IMG/VR virus record: IMGVR_UViG_3300031957_002446
Span: 1-53,249 of that record
DNA length: 53,249 nt
Reading direction: 5' to 3' (one strand)
Source of the DNA: a virus
Shown piece by piece: positions 43,801 through 51,144 of this stretch. The notes below the pieces were generated by a model that had not been told where the DNA came from, made no database searches, and saw only the letters and a list, made by a program, of their open reading frames with translations. Position numbers and translations under genes: made by a program. The first letter of the stretch is position 1. Every line of letters begins with the position of its first letter.

Positions 43801-46800
43801 CCAAATCTCTCATCAAATACAGAGATTTTTTTGAATCCAGTAATTTGTGGGAAATATGTAGATAAACCACTGATTTTTACTACTGTTCCATCTTCTAATG
43901 AGTGGAATGTGCCAATTGTGGCTCTAACTTGATTTGGATTTGCTCTAGAGAATACAAAAGTGGAGAATCCAATAGTTTCGTTTGAAATTCTATCAATTTT
44001 TTGTCCAAAAATTTCACTTACCTCTGCAGCCGCACTAGAACCAGTAGTTTCTTCATTATTGAATATAATAGTATCACCAACTTGATAGTTAGTACCTGAG
44101 TTCAAAATTTCAATTTCATCAATTCCACCAACTTTGGTATTATTGACAATTGTTCTTTGTGAAGTGAGTTTATATGGTTCAACATAGAAATCATATCCAC
44201 CACCCTCTTCAGATACAACGTATGGAAATGTATTTCTGAGCAAATCGCTCGAATTAAAGTCAAAATCCTGGCTTAAAGTCTCACTACTTCCAATCAAATT
44301 TTCTCTGATTACGGAAGACTTATACGAATCTCCAATTACATACGGGAAAACAGATTCTAATTCTCCCGTTCCTGCATTAAAATTATTGACTGTAAAGTAT
44401 GCATAAACTCCATTTGGATAATCTGGAGTTTTGCAGAATCTTCCATTATGAATATCTAAATTTCCAGCATCGGTAAATTTGTAATCCTCTATAAAAAATC
44501 CATCTGGGAATCCCGTTGGTCTTTGAATTACCGAATCAGAATCAACTTCATATCCAGAAACAAGTCTGATAACATCGGAACCACCATCGTTGGGATCTTC
44601 ATATCCTTTTGAGCCATAAATGGGATTTCCGTCATATGCCCACCCAATCAAAGGAGAATGTGCAGTATCTTCAATGTCATTAAATTCTACGATTAGGCTA
44701 CTATTAATACCAACAACTCCATATTGGAAACCAACATCATCTCCACGATTTAGCAATACTTCACTATCATCATCATCAAATTTTGCTCTTTGATTGATTG
44801 TTAAATCTCTAATACTACTTTTTAATATAGCACCAGATCCTTGAGAAGTTACTTTAATTGTGGTGCTGTCAAAATTGTAATTTTGACCTCTACGAATAAC
44901 AATAATATCAATTACCTTTCCAGCTCCATTAATAACTGGACGTAGAATTGCTCCTGTCCCGGTTGGACTAACAGCCTCTACAATTGGTAAAGAATAATAT
45001 TCTTCACCTTCATTTGTCACATTAACATCTCTAATTTCTCCATCGACAATTACGGGAACAAATTCTGCACCCTTTCCATTTAATACCGTTACGGATGGAT
45101 TCTTTTCAAAATTCAAAACAGTGGTTCCATAAGGACCACCTTTTTCATATAGGAGAACATCTTGAATTGGGCCAGTTATTACTGGAGTTGCTGTAATTAC
45201 TCCAACAGTATTTGCAATGGTTACATTCACCTCAACTTGAACTTCTGGATAGTTGAAAATGTGGAAACCTGTACCAACTCCTGTAAAGTTTTCAATAGAT
45301 CCTCGTTCAAATAAGGTTAGAGTAGTTCCACCAACTCCAGCATTAGTAATTCTGAAATTATTATTATCAATTTTAGTAACTACAAATTGTGCTGTTGTTT
45401 GAATTCCAACAATAGGATCACCATCATACTCATATGTAATTAACTCTCCAGTCGAATATCCATGATTAGTAAATGAAAGTGTATTTGTAAATGTAGATAC
45501 ACCTAAGGTGCTAATAGCAATTTTTCTAGTAGAATATCCTGATCCAGGATTGAGTACATTGACTCCTGTAATTTTTTTAGTTGGATTGAGTAACCTAAAC
45601 GTTTGTTGACCAGCACTTTCACTGCCTGTGCTAAATCCAACAGTATTGATACCCGCATTGTAATCTTGAAGATTTTCATATAATCTAATAGAATTGCTTG
45701 TTACAATTTCAGTATAATAAACTGTTCCCGTTTCTAAAAATCTACCAGTAAGAGTAGTAAGACCAAATCCAGTAATTGATGGGGATTTGTTTCCATTTGG
45801 AACATATACTACAGCTGTACCATCTCCCAAATTGTGATTCTTTATGGTTGTAATGGTATCGGTAAGCCAGTTGATTCCTCCACCAATGTCAAATAAAGAT
45901 GCGTTAAAATCAATCTCTCTAAACTCATCTTCTACAATTGGTTCTACAAGTGCTCCTACACCATTTCCACCTTTAACATCAATTCCTGAAACAGAATTTA
46001 ATCCAAACTCTTGTGGATCAATGTAAATATTTTTTAAAGATCCTGTTATCGCTGGATAAGCAAGAGCTGTTGTTCCAGAATCAGGAGAAACAACTTTAAG
46101 TAAAGGTGGATTTGTTACACTATACTCTTTGCCACCGTTCAATACGGAAATTTGATTTAACGGGCCGTAATAGACTTTATCGTCAGTTTTATAGTTTACA
46201 ACTTCAACTCCATTGATCAAAATTCCGATTGTTCCTGGAACTGTTGAAACATTATCTTCTACATCTAAAGATTTTGAAACTGGAATTCTTCTAAAAACTT
46301 TTTGTGGAGCAATTTTTTTGTTATATTGCTCCGCAAGAGTGAAATCATGACTGCCTGTATTTCCATCTTCAGGCTCATCAAATTGTAAATTTTCCCCTGT
46401 GACAATAAAAGATCTTGCAGCATATAGTTTTACTTTGTTTGCAGGACTTAAGACTTCAACATAATAAGTTGTTCCGTATACCAAACCACTAATAGGATCT
46501 GCAGAAGTTCCAGCAGAATATACTACAGCATCTCCAGTTATAAATTGAACTACATCTGGAAATGACAGAACATTGTACTTTTGAGTTGTTGCATCAAAAT
46601 CCTGTAAAGCAGCCGAAACTACAGTTGCCTCATCAATTGTTGATTTGATAATATCGACTTCTATATTGTATGAAGGCAAAGAATTTGATGCAACATAAAG
46701 ATTCTCATCTTTCTTGTCAACGTAAGTATTGAGAATATCTGAGATTACTACATTATTACCATTTTCAATACTATTTCCAATACTAACTGCTTTCTTAACT

Positions 46801-48377
46801 TTCCGTCTAATATCATAACCAATTCCAGCAACTAAACTGGAAACTCCGCTTCCAGATAAAATTACTTGATTGACACCAGAAACAGTTACACTTGCAGATT
46901 CTACTAAAATTTCTCCATCAGCTCTGTTCAGAACTTCAACTGTATCTCCATCTCTAAGATATGCTTTATCTACATCGATTTCTAAAGTAAATGTGGATCC
47001 AAAAAAGGTCTTAACTTTAATTCTTGATGCTGTGTTATACTGCCAAGAATTAGCTAAGATTTGTAAATCTGTTTTATTTGAAGATGGGTCTTTAACCTTA
47101 CGACCAAGGCTCTTGACTTGATATACCTCGTTTAAATCTGAGTAAAAAATATCAGAATTTGGTAAAAAGTCTGATATTACTCCAGTAATGCGAAGTTCTA
47201 CTCTCTCTCCGGTATTTGGATTAGTCGAGTATGCAATATCGTTGGTTCTAACAGCAGTATTAGCTAAAATTGTACTGTCAATACCGGAGCACCCTAAAAA
47301 CTGATTAATCGTTTTATCAGTATACGTTACTGTCTGGTTTCCTACGACAAGAGTTCCAGATTTTGCAAAACCAATAGTAGTGTCTACGGAGAGAACCTTA
47401 GAACCAGCACTAATTTCTTCAATAGTTTTTGTATATGGGGTGATTGAAAACTTTCCGTCAAATCCTGGTGCTGGATCTGAAAATCTACTGAATAAGAATA
47501 AATTATAGAGTTGTCCATCTGCAGAAATAGACGAAAACTCAACTTCAGAAATTGGAGCAGAGGCACCTACGATCTCAAGATTTTGTGTATTTTGATCTTG
47601 AATTAATGTTTGTCCAGATAATGTTAAAGGATCTCCAGAAATTGCCTCTGCCGTAAGAAAAAGTCTATTTCTATAATTTGCAATTGATGGCTCAACTAGA
47701 GCATCAGTTTGATTCTTTATAGTAGATCTTTTTCCGAAAAGTACGGAAGTTAAGATGTTGAAAGAATCTTGTGTTCCTTTTGAATTATAAAAACTTCTTA
47801 ACCCTTTAATAAAATTATTGATGTCTACGTCACTTTCAAAAGATTCATCCTCAAATCCAGGAGCATATGAAATTTTTAGTTTCCTGAAAAATTCTTTGAG
47901 GAATAGGTTACTTAAATTAGTTACACTAACCCCGGTGGAATGAGAGGCAGCTAATGTGGAACTAAAAACTACCTCTCCTTCGATATAATTTTCAATTCCA
48001 CTAAAACCTCTAACACAACCAATGATACTATTATCAGTTGCCTCAGTGTAATAGATTATTTCACTATCAATCTTTACAATACCATTATTTCTTGGATATC
48101 CTCTTGTATTTGAAAGGGATATCGTCGTATCCGTGGCAGACACATCTGCCGACAGTGTTACAGATCCTGATACAATATCATTTGTATAGGAATCTAATTT
48201 TAAATATTCTACTAGTCCGTCAACAAGATCTACAGAAGATCCACGATTTTCTTGACCAAGATAATACTGCTTGAGAAAATCAATACTTTTTGGGTTTTCT
48301 ATCCTGAGATACTCAGGTAACTGATTAGCTAAGATATTTTGAATCTTAACTCTCTGGTTCAGTCCGGTTTCAATCAT
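34854..48377 (-). CDS. Giant virion protein at the gp7 position, 4507 aa
   Basis: A single intact frame of 13.5 kb, one quarter of the window, between gp6 and gp8, exactly where T4 has gp7 (1032 residues). Residues 1-250 are mixed alpha/beta (RVKIQNILANQLPEYLRIEN, FLKEFFRKLKISYAPGFEDE, FIKGLRSFYNSKGTQDSF) and may bind the wedge; the rest is beta-rich with many repeats of two kinds: GxGY units (e.g. near 35430-35640 and 44060-46150) and units with an NHxLxxG core (37000-45900), often followed by a YYV strand and TxxxFRL. Late in the protein are YFFEGGTSFNFNF and DDIKIYFFRGQRGVDSVLV blocks. Probably a wedge-anchored fibre-like structure. ATGA overlap with gp6. Confidence 0.88.
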   Translation of the reverse strand: MIETGLNQRVKIQNILANQLPEYLRIENPKSIDFLKQYYLGQENRGSSVDLVDGLVEYLKLDSYTNDIVSGSVTLSADVSATDTTISLSNTRGYPRNNGIVKIDSEIIYYTEATDNSIIGCVRGFSGIENYIEGEVVFSSTLAASHSTGVSVTNLSNLFLKEFFRKLKISYAPGFEDESFESDVDINNFIKGLRSFYNSKGTQDSFNILTSVLFGKRSTIKNQTDALVEPSIANYRNRLFLTAEAISGDPLTLSGQTLIQDQNTQNLEIVGASAPISEVEFSSISADGQLYNLFLFSRFSDPAPGFDGKFSITPYTKTIEEISAGSKVLSVDTTIGFAKSGTLVVGNQTVTYTDKTINQFLGCSGIDSTILANTAVRTNDIAYSTNPNTGERVELRITGVISDFLPNSDIFYSDLNEVYQVKSLGRKVKDPSSNKTDLQILANSWQYNTASRIKVKTFFGSTFTLEIDVDKAYLRDGDTVEVLNRADGEILVESASVTVSGVNQVILSGSGVSSLVAGIGYDIRRKVKKAVSIGNSIENGNNVVISDILNTYVDKKDENLYVASNSLPSYNIEVDIIKSTIDEATVVSAALQDFDATTQKYNVLSFPDVVQFITGDAVVYSAGTSADPISGLVYGTTYYVEVLSPANKVKLYAARSFIVTGENLQFDEPEDGNTGSHDFTLAEQYNKKIAPQKVFRRIPVSKSLDVEDNVSTVPGTIGILINGVEVVNYKTDDKVYYGPLNQISVLNGGKEYSVTNPPLLKVVSPDSGTTALAYPAITGSLKNIYIDPQEFGLNSVSGIDVKGGNGVGALVEPIVEDEFREIDFNASLFDIGGGINWLTDTITTIKNHNLGDGTAVVYVPNGNKSPSITGFGLTTLTGRFLETGTVYYTEIVTSNSIRLYENLQDYNAGINTVGFSTGSESAGQQTFRLLNPTKKITGVNVLNPGSGYSTRKIAISTLGVSTFTNTLSFTNHGYSTGELITYEYDGDPIVGIQTTAQFVVTKIDNNNFRITNAGVGGTTLTLFERGSIENFTGVGTGFHIFNYPEVQVEVNVTIANTVGVITATPVITGPIQDVLLYEKGGPYGTTVLNFEKNPSVTVLNGKGAEFVPVIVDGEIRDVNVTNEGEEYYSLPIVEAVSPTGTGAILRPVINGAGKVIDIIVIRRGQNYNFDSTTIKVTSQGSGAILKSSIRDLTINQRAKFDDDDSEVLLNRGDDVGFQYGVVGINSSLIVEFNDIEDTAHSPLIGWAYDGNPIYGSKGYEDPNDGGSDVIRLVSGYEVDSDSVIQRPTGFPDGFFIEDYKFTDAGNLDIHNGRFCKTPDYPNGVYAYFTVNNFNAGTGELESVFPYVIGDSYKSSVIRENLIGSSETLSQDFDFNSSDLLRNTFPYVVSEEGGGYDFYVEPYKLTSQRTIVNNTKVGGIDEIEILNSGTNYQVGDTIIFNNEETTGSSAAAEVSEIFGQKIDRISNETIGFSTFVFSRANPNQVRATIGTFHSLEDGTVVKISGLSTYFPQITGFKKISVFDERFGIQESMPAESVGGMKTDIKISPIPKYVRPDTEITIEGETLKVLNVYGPSNNYSPYNSVLRAVRGISTDGHLAGAAVTAKPSDFYIDVDGENFNSSPNDKVYFNPNESVGFGTTSGGHVSIQYEVLGITSNRSIPIQSIYIEDHPFKNNQRVKFGVPSGANVLGVSTVSSASTFAFPEDGISQEVFISNRGKNTIGIKTTLNSDILIFNANPTLYKTVDSESFEYFIESIPNKEQIIGKVDRLSARVSTAQTHQLTLNDSLKIDIETNLSRGVGSASSISVIFDEDIRKILFDPIGFGSDAVNAQTSEITLVDHGLETGDKLYYKGPNNPDPLENPVDKTEYFVFVVDKDKIQLGETYIDVIGNNPRTIGLGTTGGSGQSLSIINPEIQVVRNNNLVFDVSDTSLSGYELKFFFDQNFRNELVGTGKSTSFEVSGVGTVGAGGTESITIEFNENIPEQIYYNLLDTANNILIEPDQYITNHSRILYVDSKYHINTVVVGVATTSFLVALFETPEQDEYTPSSCDKLSYTTRSKTGLGGINKIKILNKGFNYEKTPGISTITTSQGVNAELSVTSDEIGKLNSFRIEKPGFEFSQDKTLQPVADIPTYYDLENFNTVESVDIVFGGTSFVGTPKLQLVNSVTAEVINDAELLAVLNEGGGSIDDVEIIKAPSGLAGVAHSIYSSDNSNGLTIIEADSVNTGVLTVKIVTPLIGFATNPLNAGDEVYVDGIEKYTDPEGNSDGDGFNSANYRFEFFKVQNFNGGVNPAQITFDLTGFTTNPGIAKTVVNFGSVVKRDKYPLFKVNLKSDIFTNNERLLLVTSVGNVETDLFVTKTTENGILKTLGDYELQVGDVVLGKVSGTKATIKKIISFDGFYEVDSGVQQNFGWSNFKGFLNDDTQVIPDNDYYQKLAYAVKTEVEWEDLVDPMNRMVHISGTKNFVDTSILNNVDVGIGTTAAAESSIVVDIIEELPVYAQRFFDFAVDTDVVTNSPKVTNSIKFGNKKLTTFIECVTNRVLIHDDISKDFADSDNLENKFTDFLIYPSSVGFNRFFIVITSREDRTHFEIVELVVSNDNSGNTFNVERIRVKSNGSVAVEDDELESLGEIEAVYDEISGAISMRFTPTNPLKAYDIKAFRSLFDSRTDGTGSRILQDNLLVGNSDQISAGVVTSLVSFGITEYNGSYSTVEMLNETTGQKQFAEISLLHDGISETYLGQYGFDSSEQALSYQPIGTFGSSVFTDTDGKDKFSLDFTNGGTGTVTIKSRTVGFGTGGAGIGSVSFRLSTQDDMTERTARLESNTFDEVLTGAGVSIVGLTTLADRVAKSVVRIGVGETQVMTSVVFAQDPGLVESFTLEYPQIGVNTSTGIGTFTGRYQDKYAYLEFIPDAAYVGATARIEQYSEILYSDQDTNSTLIDDFAFGTVLERVVQGIYQPADQLEFELLHEGFPIYAHRFDPGNPSVFRLSDGRITIPSHFLQSGQELRYSEGTNISGLSSSKIGIGTTLAGGGSFEGDVRAGDKVISGVSTTVDIVIGQEIEGQGVQAAATVVSIGTTYIFFNGNSFGTTLINGIGNHTLLQLGDTVTDLDTNTGFGTITAIGINSIVVDNNVPVGVGSTYFVDRVGLAVSMSLVSTATTAQQVYRTGVTTDIIPDSVYAIRVDNDNIRLATKKDFAISGIGLEVTSRGLGNFHLLDTTKKLTKTIITIDGVVQNPISRTSIEYNLQENIGASRTYFALSGIATINSQDILKIGEEFMQVVAVGIATSTFGPITGIGSFNVAQVQRAYVGTSASSYSDGELAIVHKGAYNIEENSIFFTEAPTGAGAGFVLDDRNLPVTRSSFSGRTYLRQDYALNEIYDDVSPSFTGLGQTFNVTVGGQQPVGLETAASGSGIVFINGLYQGQTTQNNPLNVYSIEVDPVTDEVQYKFSGNKLISGELFVSETDPVANELPTGGRIISIGFSGGRGIAPLVPAKVIAEVGAGGTIVDIIGVDTTGPLVNITGFDYTHQTGVATVTTSTNHNLQSGWFAQFENIVFECPAGGSITTTVFPDERGIIYNISNFEYDKTTGLSTITTSVDHNIAKFDQVNLSNIEFTCAAPHAGVTTTIFPDGTQGTKYFVIDVPAANQLTVNVGISTIDHTYDTGGEVYGVKNTGPYSVDTVISNTQFSVNVGIVGFAHTYVSDGTVARYYDGLNFGQGYFNTASVSLEEDGHEGTVAVVDATIPFNEHRFESAATDAVTGTGGPYTPTDGTYDPVTGDLTLTIAGHSLTAGVDQVGLATESICFSCLQDNNTKIDCYPREVGGRGLPDPAYNTDLDISATTTDTITINVGEAQGGKFTGGRLKFDITNPGTGYTSPTVNVSTPSYGNLPIEGVFRTGIGSTTQTGQGLLVDIKAGAAKTTGIGTEFFIAENFSLQSRGFGFKVGDQFKPVGIVTGAFPSNPYRVPSNNPGYAGTAYEDVIFEVLQVFDDSFSSWNFGQVDYIDSIRSLQNGVRTRFPLALNGSLLSFQKNTDDEQSILVDLDSVLLIFVNGVIQQPKKDYFFEGGTSFNFNFTSAPQPNDDIKIYFFRGQRGVDSVLVQVDEVVKPGDKLILEKLDPNNVATQSERIIFGIEDSEQVETNIYRGLGIDDALFRPITLLPQKRDLILQEDFQYKIRDSLQSQIKPNAKVIGDFSTSEDFIFVDDAEFFQYEEDADGSNVEEVVPDCLVVKYNDPVSAAVTVTVSATGTISTATIVSGGSGYTDGTVSLSIANPPKVDDVTYGLVGVGTTAILTGTAAGGSLTAIGIVDPGFGYTSTRVPNVMVEIPTVDSEKLESCDVIIGYSGIITGIGTTTGTGGHPLALKLYVDLIGSTETTLFGTLKPDYKIFVKDTTIGTGVTSVNANDTDVIGIGTQFLNNVYHVNDFSFELTGTGEITCNIKSDTDIVGLAATSSTGVGKFSWGLIGGFKRQVLNPISLSVAGNTVDVGLTTFPTIVRSGGVGLRRSGNLAKKVFL

Positions 48378-50290
48378 TGTATTCTAATATAACTCCCGTT
48401 GGAATAACTTGAAGTGACTGGGAAACCAACTCCCGATATTTCTTCACCAGAACTAATAGTGTCCTTAAGCATATTTATTGTGCTTCTGTCAGATGCTAAT
48501 GCGATGTAGATATTCTTTAACCCAATTACATCATTACTTTCTGGATACATTTGAACTTCAACCAATCCTCCAACGACATCTGTGGAAATAATTTTTGTAG
48601 TGTACAAAATTACTTCGCCTTTAATGTAATCAACGCTTCCAGCTTCTTTAACAACAGTAATCGCTTTGTTATTTGAATCTAATTTGATAAAGGAAATTAT
48701 TCCCTTTTTCTTATCTGCATTTGGAGTATCTGTCAAATATAAGGTATCTGGATTTCCAAAAATTTTAAATCCAGTAGATTTTATATTTCTATCATTTTCT
48801 ACATGAATTTCATTTCCATAACAAATCTCATATTGTGCGGATTTGTTTAAACTAATCTTCAAATCCCTTCTTGCTGTAACTCTAGTGATGTTTGAAGTAA
48901 TTGCTGTACTTGTATTATCAATTTTTTGTAGAAGTTTGCTATATTTAAATCTTCCACCAAAATTATTCAGTTCTGAGCTATCTCCAAATGCTTTGATGTT
49001 GTCAGATACCTGAGTTTTGAGAGCTTCAATATCATTCACTTTGCTGGAATTATAATAAACATATGAATCTAGTTCTAGGTACAGAATTTCTAAATCTACA
49101 ATTTTCTGCTTAATTCCTGCAAGAGAATATCTCTTTAGGCGATTAGTTATAAATTCTTTGTTAAAATCGGAAACAAAGAAGTCATTTTTGGGTTTAATAC
49201 TAATAATAACTTCTCCAAATTTTGGAGGATTCAACTCTTCTCCCCCAGTGACAGAAACTGAGTCTGCTGCAGGGTAGATTGTTTTTACTAATGCCTCATA
49301 ATCACTAGCCGTAACCGCTCTGTACTGTGATGAATATAGTTTTGGAGCAAAGTATTTGATAGACTGCAAATCTTCGATCTCAGTGCCTCCTGACGCCTTC
49401 TCTGCAGTTGATACAGTGATAGTTGCAGTTGGAGTGATATCTGCATTCAAAGAATCTTTTAGAATTCCAGAAAATGAGAATAATGAAACGCCATTTGATT
49501 CTGGGCCATCAGTAACAATGTATGTTGCATCAATTTCCGAGTTTGTCTCTAATTTTTTGCCTAGAATTCCATCTCCAAACAATAATTCGTATTTTTCATC
49601 TTTTACTTCTTGTAAAAAGTAAACTTCTGAGTTTTTATCGATGTTTAATATGTTATCAATCAGTGTATATTCAATTCCAGCGGTAGGATCATTTGGAGAT
49701 TTGATTTTTGTGATTAATGTTTCTGTGTCAATAAACGCATTTGGTAAAATAAATCTTTGATCTAGGGATTGATCGACAATAAATGACTTTTTAACGAAAG
49801 AACCCTGATAAATTGAGATATTTTCAAAGGTAGCTGTTCTATCACCAACCAATAATCCGATTCCTGGGTTGTCGAGTGGAGAAACAGTGGTAATATCTTC
49901 GGGAATTGAGAAAATATATGCGGAATTTGCCTCTCTACCAACGCAAACTAGTCCGGCTTTCAGCGTTACGGTCGAACTACTGCCGTAAAACTTAACTGAG
50001 AAGGAAATTTTTGCTCTGGCCGACCTTCTAGAGCGCGGAACATACCCAATATTACGCGCAAGAGAGACAACATTCTCTCTTAACGTCGCAGATTCGATAA
50101 AACTCTCATTTACTGCTAAATTTGAATTAAATGCCGTAATATATGTGTTATATGCAAGCGTATCAATCAAGACTGAGAAGTTAGATCCTTCAAAATCAAA
50201 GTCTGTGAACGTAGAATTCGCCCTCAGATAGTCTTTAATTTGTGTTTTGATCTGGTTAAAGTCCAGATTAGCGTAATTTGTGAACGGCAT
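48374..50290 (-). CDS. 6: Baseplate wedge protein gp6
   Basis: Forms the inner iris of the baseplate. The 638-residue protein (660 in T4) has NQIKTQIKDYLRANSTFTDF, SNFSVLIDTLAYNTYITAFN and NVVSLARNIGYVPRSRRSAR at the N-terminus, LFGDGILGKKLE near 235 and YRAVTASDYEALVKTIYPAA near 330, typical of gp6/J-type baseplate proteins. Start overlaps the gp25 stop as TAATG; stop overlaps the giant gene as ATGA. Complete. Confidence 0.96.
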   Translation of the reverse strand: MPFTNYANLDFNQIKTQIKDYLRANSTFTDFDFEGSNFSVLIDTLAYNTYITAFNSNLAVNESFIESATLRENVVSLARNIGYVPRSRRSARAKISFSVKFYGSSSTVTLKAGLVCVGREANSAYIFSIPEDITTVSPLDNPGIGLLVGDRTATFENISIYQGSFVKKSFIVDQSLDQRFILPNAFIDTETLITKIKSPNDPTAGIEYTLIDNILNIDKNSEVYFLQEVKDEKYELLFGDGILGKKLETNSEIDATYIVTDGPESNGVSLFSFSGILKDSLNADITPTATITVSTAEKASGGTEIEDLQSIKYFAPKLYSSQYRAVTASDYEALVKTIYPAADSVSVTGGEELNPPKFGEVIISIKPKNDFFVSDFNKEFITNRLKRYSLAGIKQKIVDLEILYLELDSYVYYNSSKVNDIEALKTQVSDNIKAFGDSSELNNFGGRFKYSKLLQKIDNTSTAITSNITRVTARRDLKISLNKSAQYEICYGNEIHVENDRNIKSTGFKIFGNPDTLYLTDTPNADKKKGIISFIKLDSNNKAITVVKEAGSVDYIKGEVILYTTKIISTDVVGGLVEVQMYPESNDVIGLKNIYIALASDRSTINMLKDTISSGEEISGVGFPVTSSYSNGSYIRIQ

Positions 50291-50691
50291 TATCGTGTTG
50301 CCTCTAGAATGAAGTTAAATTCTTGTTCTGGAATGGCTGATCCAACAATATTATAGTAAATTATACATTCAAACTCATTTCTATCGGGTCTTGGTCTAAC
50401 CGCAACCCTTACATTATCAACTCTAGGTTCATTTTCTTCGATCAATAATCGAATTTGTAGTTGAATTTCAACTGCAGAACCATAATCTACGAACTCAAAT
50501 AGAGAATCATTAACTTTTGAACCAATATTTGGGTTAAAAAATCGTTCTGTAAACCTAGTTTCTACTAAATTTCGTACAGCTCTTGAAATTGCACGTTCAT
50601 TTTTCAAAATAGGGAGATCTTTAGTGACAGGATGAGGCTCAAAAGACAAAGAAATGTCTTTGAATTCTTTTGAAACCCTGCGAATTGCCAT
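50290..50691 (-). CDS. 25: Baseplate wedge protein gp25 (lysozyme-like fold)
   Basis: Sheath-proximal wedge component that initiates sheath assembly. The 133-residue protein (132 in T4) contains FKDISLSFEPHPVTKDL, ISRAVRNLVETRFTERFFNP and IGSKVNDSLFEFVD, with an E-P-R core EENEPRVDNVRVAVRP, typical of the family. First gene of the baseplate block, 22 bases after a perfect TATAAATA, with a short leader and no Shine-Dalgarno. Confidence 0.96.
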   Translation of the reverse strand: MAIRRVSKEFKDISLSFEPHPVTKDLPILKNERAISRAVRNLVETRFTERFFNPNIGSKVNDSLFEFVDYGSAVEIQLQIRLLIEENEPRVDNVRVAVRPRPDRNEFECIIYYNIVGSAIPEQEFNFILEATR

Positions 50692-50712
50692 TTAAAGACT
50701 CAAATCTCTATG

Positions 50713-50720
50713 TATTTATA
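50713..50720 (-). promoter_or_regulatory. Perfect late promoter TATAAATA before gp25
   Basis: Exact T4 late consensus on the minus strand (CCCTATAAATACATAG), between a terminator and gp25. The only exact match found at a gene start here. Confidence 0.88.
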
Positions 50721-50740
50721 GGGCATTGGGCACAGACACT

Positions 50741-50775
50741 AAAAAAGGCACCTTGTAGGTTCACAGAGGTGCCTT
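50741..50775 (-). terminator. Terminator between the accessory block and gp25
   Basis: Minus strand AAGGCACCT and AGGTGCCTT form a 9-bp stem with a 13-base loop, followed by T residues. Separates the accessory transcript from the late baseplate transcript. Confidence 0.87.
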
Positions 50776-50792
50776 AGAGGGGGGTTTTAGAA

Positions 50793-50990
50793 TCACTCAA
50801 TCTCTTCAGTTGGTGCTCTTCCAACGTCCAAATCTGCAATTTTGACAAGAACATCTGCAGAAACGTTTACTTCTGCTTCAGGATCACCTTGATCTCGCTT
50901 TTCTCCCATCTGCTTTAGAGCAGAATGAATTGTAGCCCATTCATCTGGAGTGAAAAATTCCTGAACAACTTGTCTATGTGTCTTAGCCAT
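50793..50990 (-). CDS. Small hypothetical protein, 65 aa
   Basis: Begins MAKTHRQVVQEFFTPDEWAT, a helical N-terminal half, then an acidic tail (VGRAPTEEIE). ATG at 50990 is preferred over an ATG 42 bases upstream because it overlaps the preceding stop as ATGGCTAA and avoids a hydrophobic extension that lies inside the previous gene. The terminator follows about 20 bases after the stop. Not recognised. Confidence 0.65.
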   Translation of the reverse strand: MAKTHRQVVQEFFTPDEWATIHSALKQMGEKRDQGDPEAEVNVSADVLVKIADLDVGRAPTEEIE

Positions 50991-51144
50991 TGGTTTTGTT
51001 GTAAGTTGGTGGATGAAAAACACAATACTCATTGAATGTGATTTTCATTTCTTTATTAGTTAGGTTGCAATGTTGTGCTGCTTTTGGAAGATTCCATTTA
51101 GCAACAAATAAGTTTTCCATCGCTTCACGGGTTTCAGGTCTCAA
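50983..51144 (-). CDS. Small conserved hypothetical protein, 53 aa, TTG start
   Basis: TTG at 51144 overlaps the previous stop as TTGA, preceded by a purine-rich CGAGGTCAAGG. The product begins (M)RPETREAMENLFVAKWN, continues KAAQHCNLTNKEMKITFNEY and ends near HPPTYNKTNG. The KWNLPKAA...NLTNKEMK pattern resembles a small conserved cyanophage protein I have seen near gp25. An internal ATG at 51120 would give 45 residues. Amphipathic helices and a helix-turn-helix-like spacing are visible, but DNA binding is only a guess. Confidence 0.6.
   Translation of the reverse strand: MRPETREAMENLFVAKWNLPKAAQHCNLTNKEMKITFNEYCVFHPPTYNKTNG

Noticed and set aside
34854-48377. CRISPR-like or DNA-level tandem repeats in the giant gene
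   Set aside because: The repeats are at protein level with diverged DNA and irregular spacing; no identical direct repeats with unique spacers were seen.
50991-51032. 14-residue N-terminal extension of the 65-residue gene
   Set aside because: Lies in the coding sequence of the 53-residue gene and has no ribosome-binding site; the ATGGCTAA overlap gives a better start.
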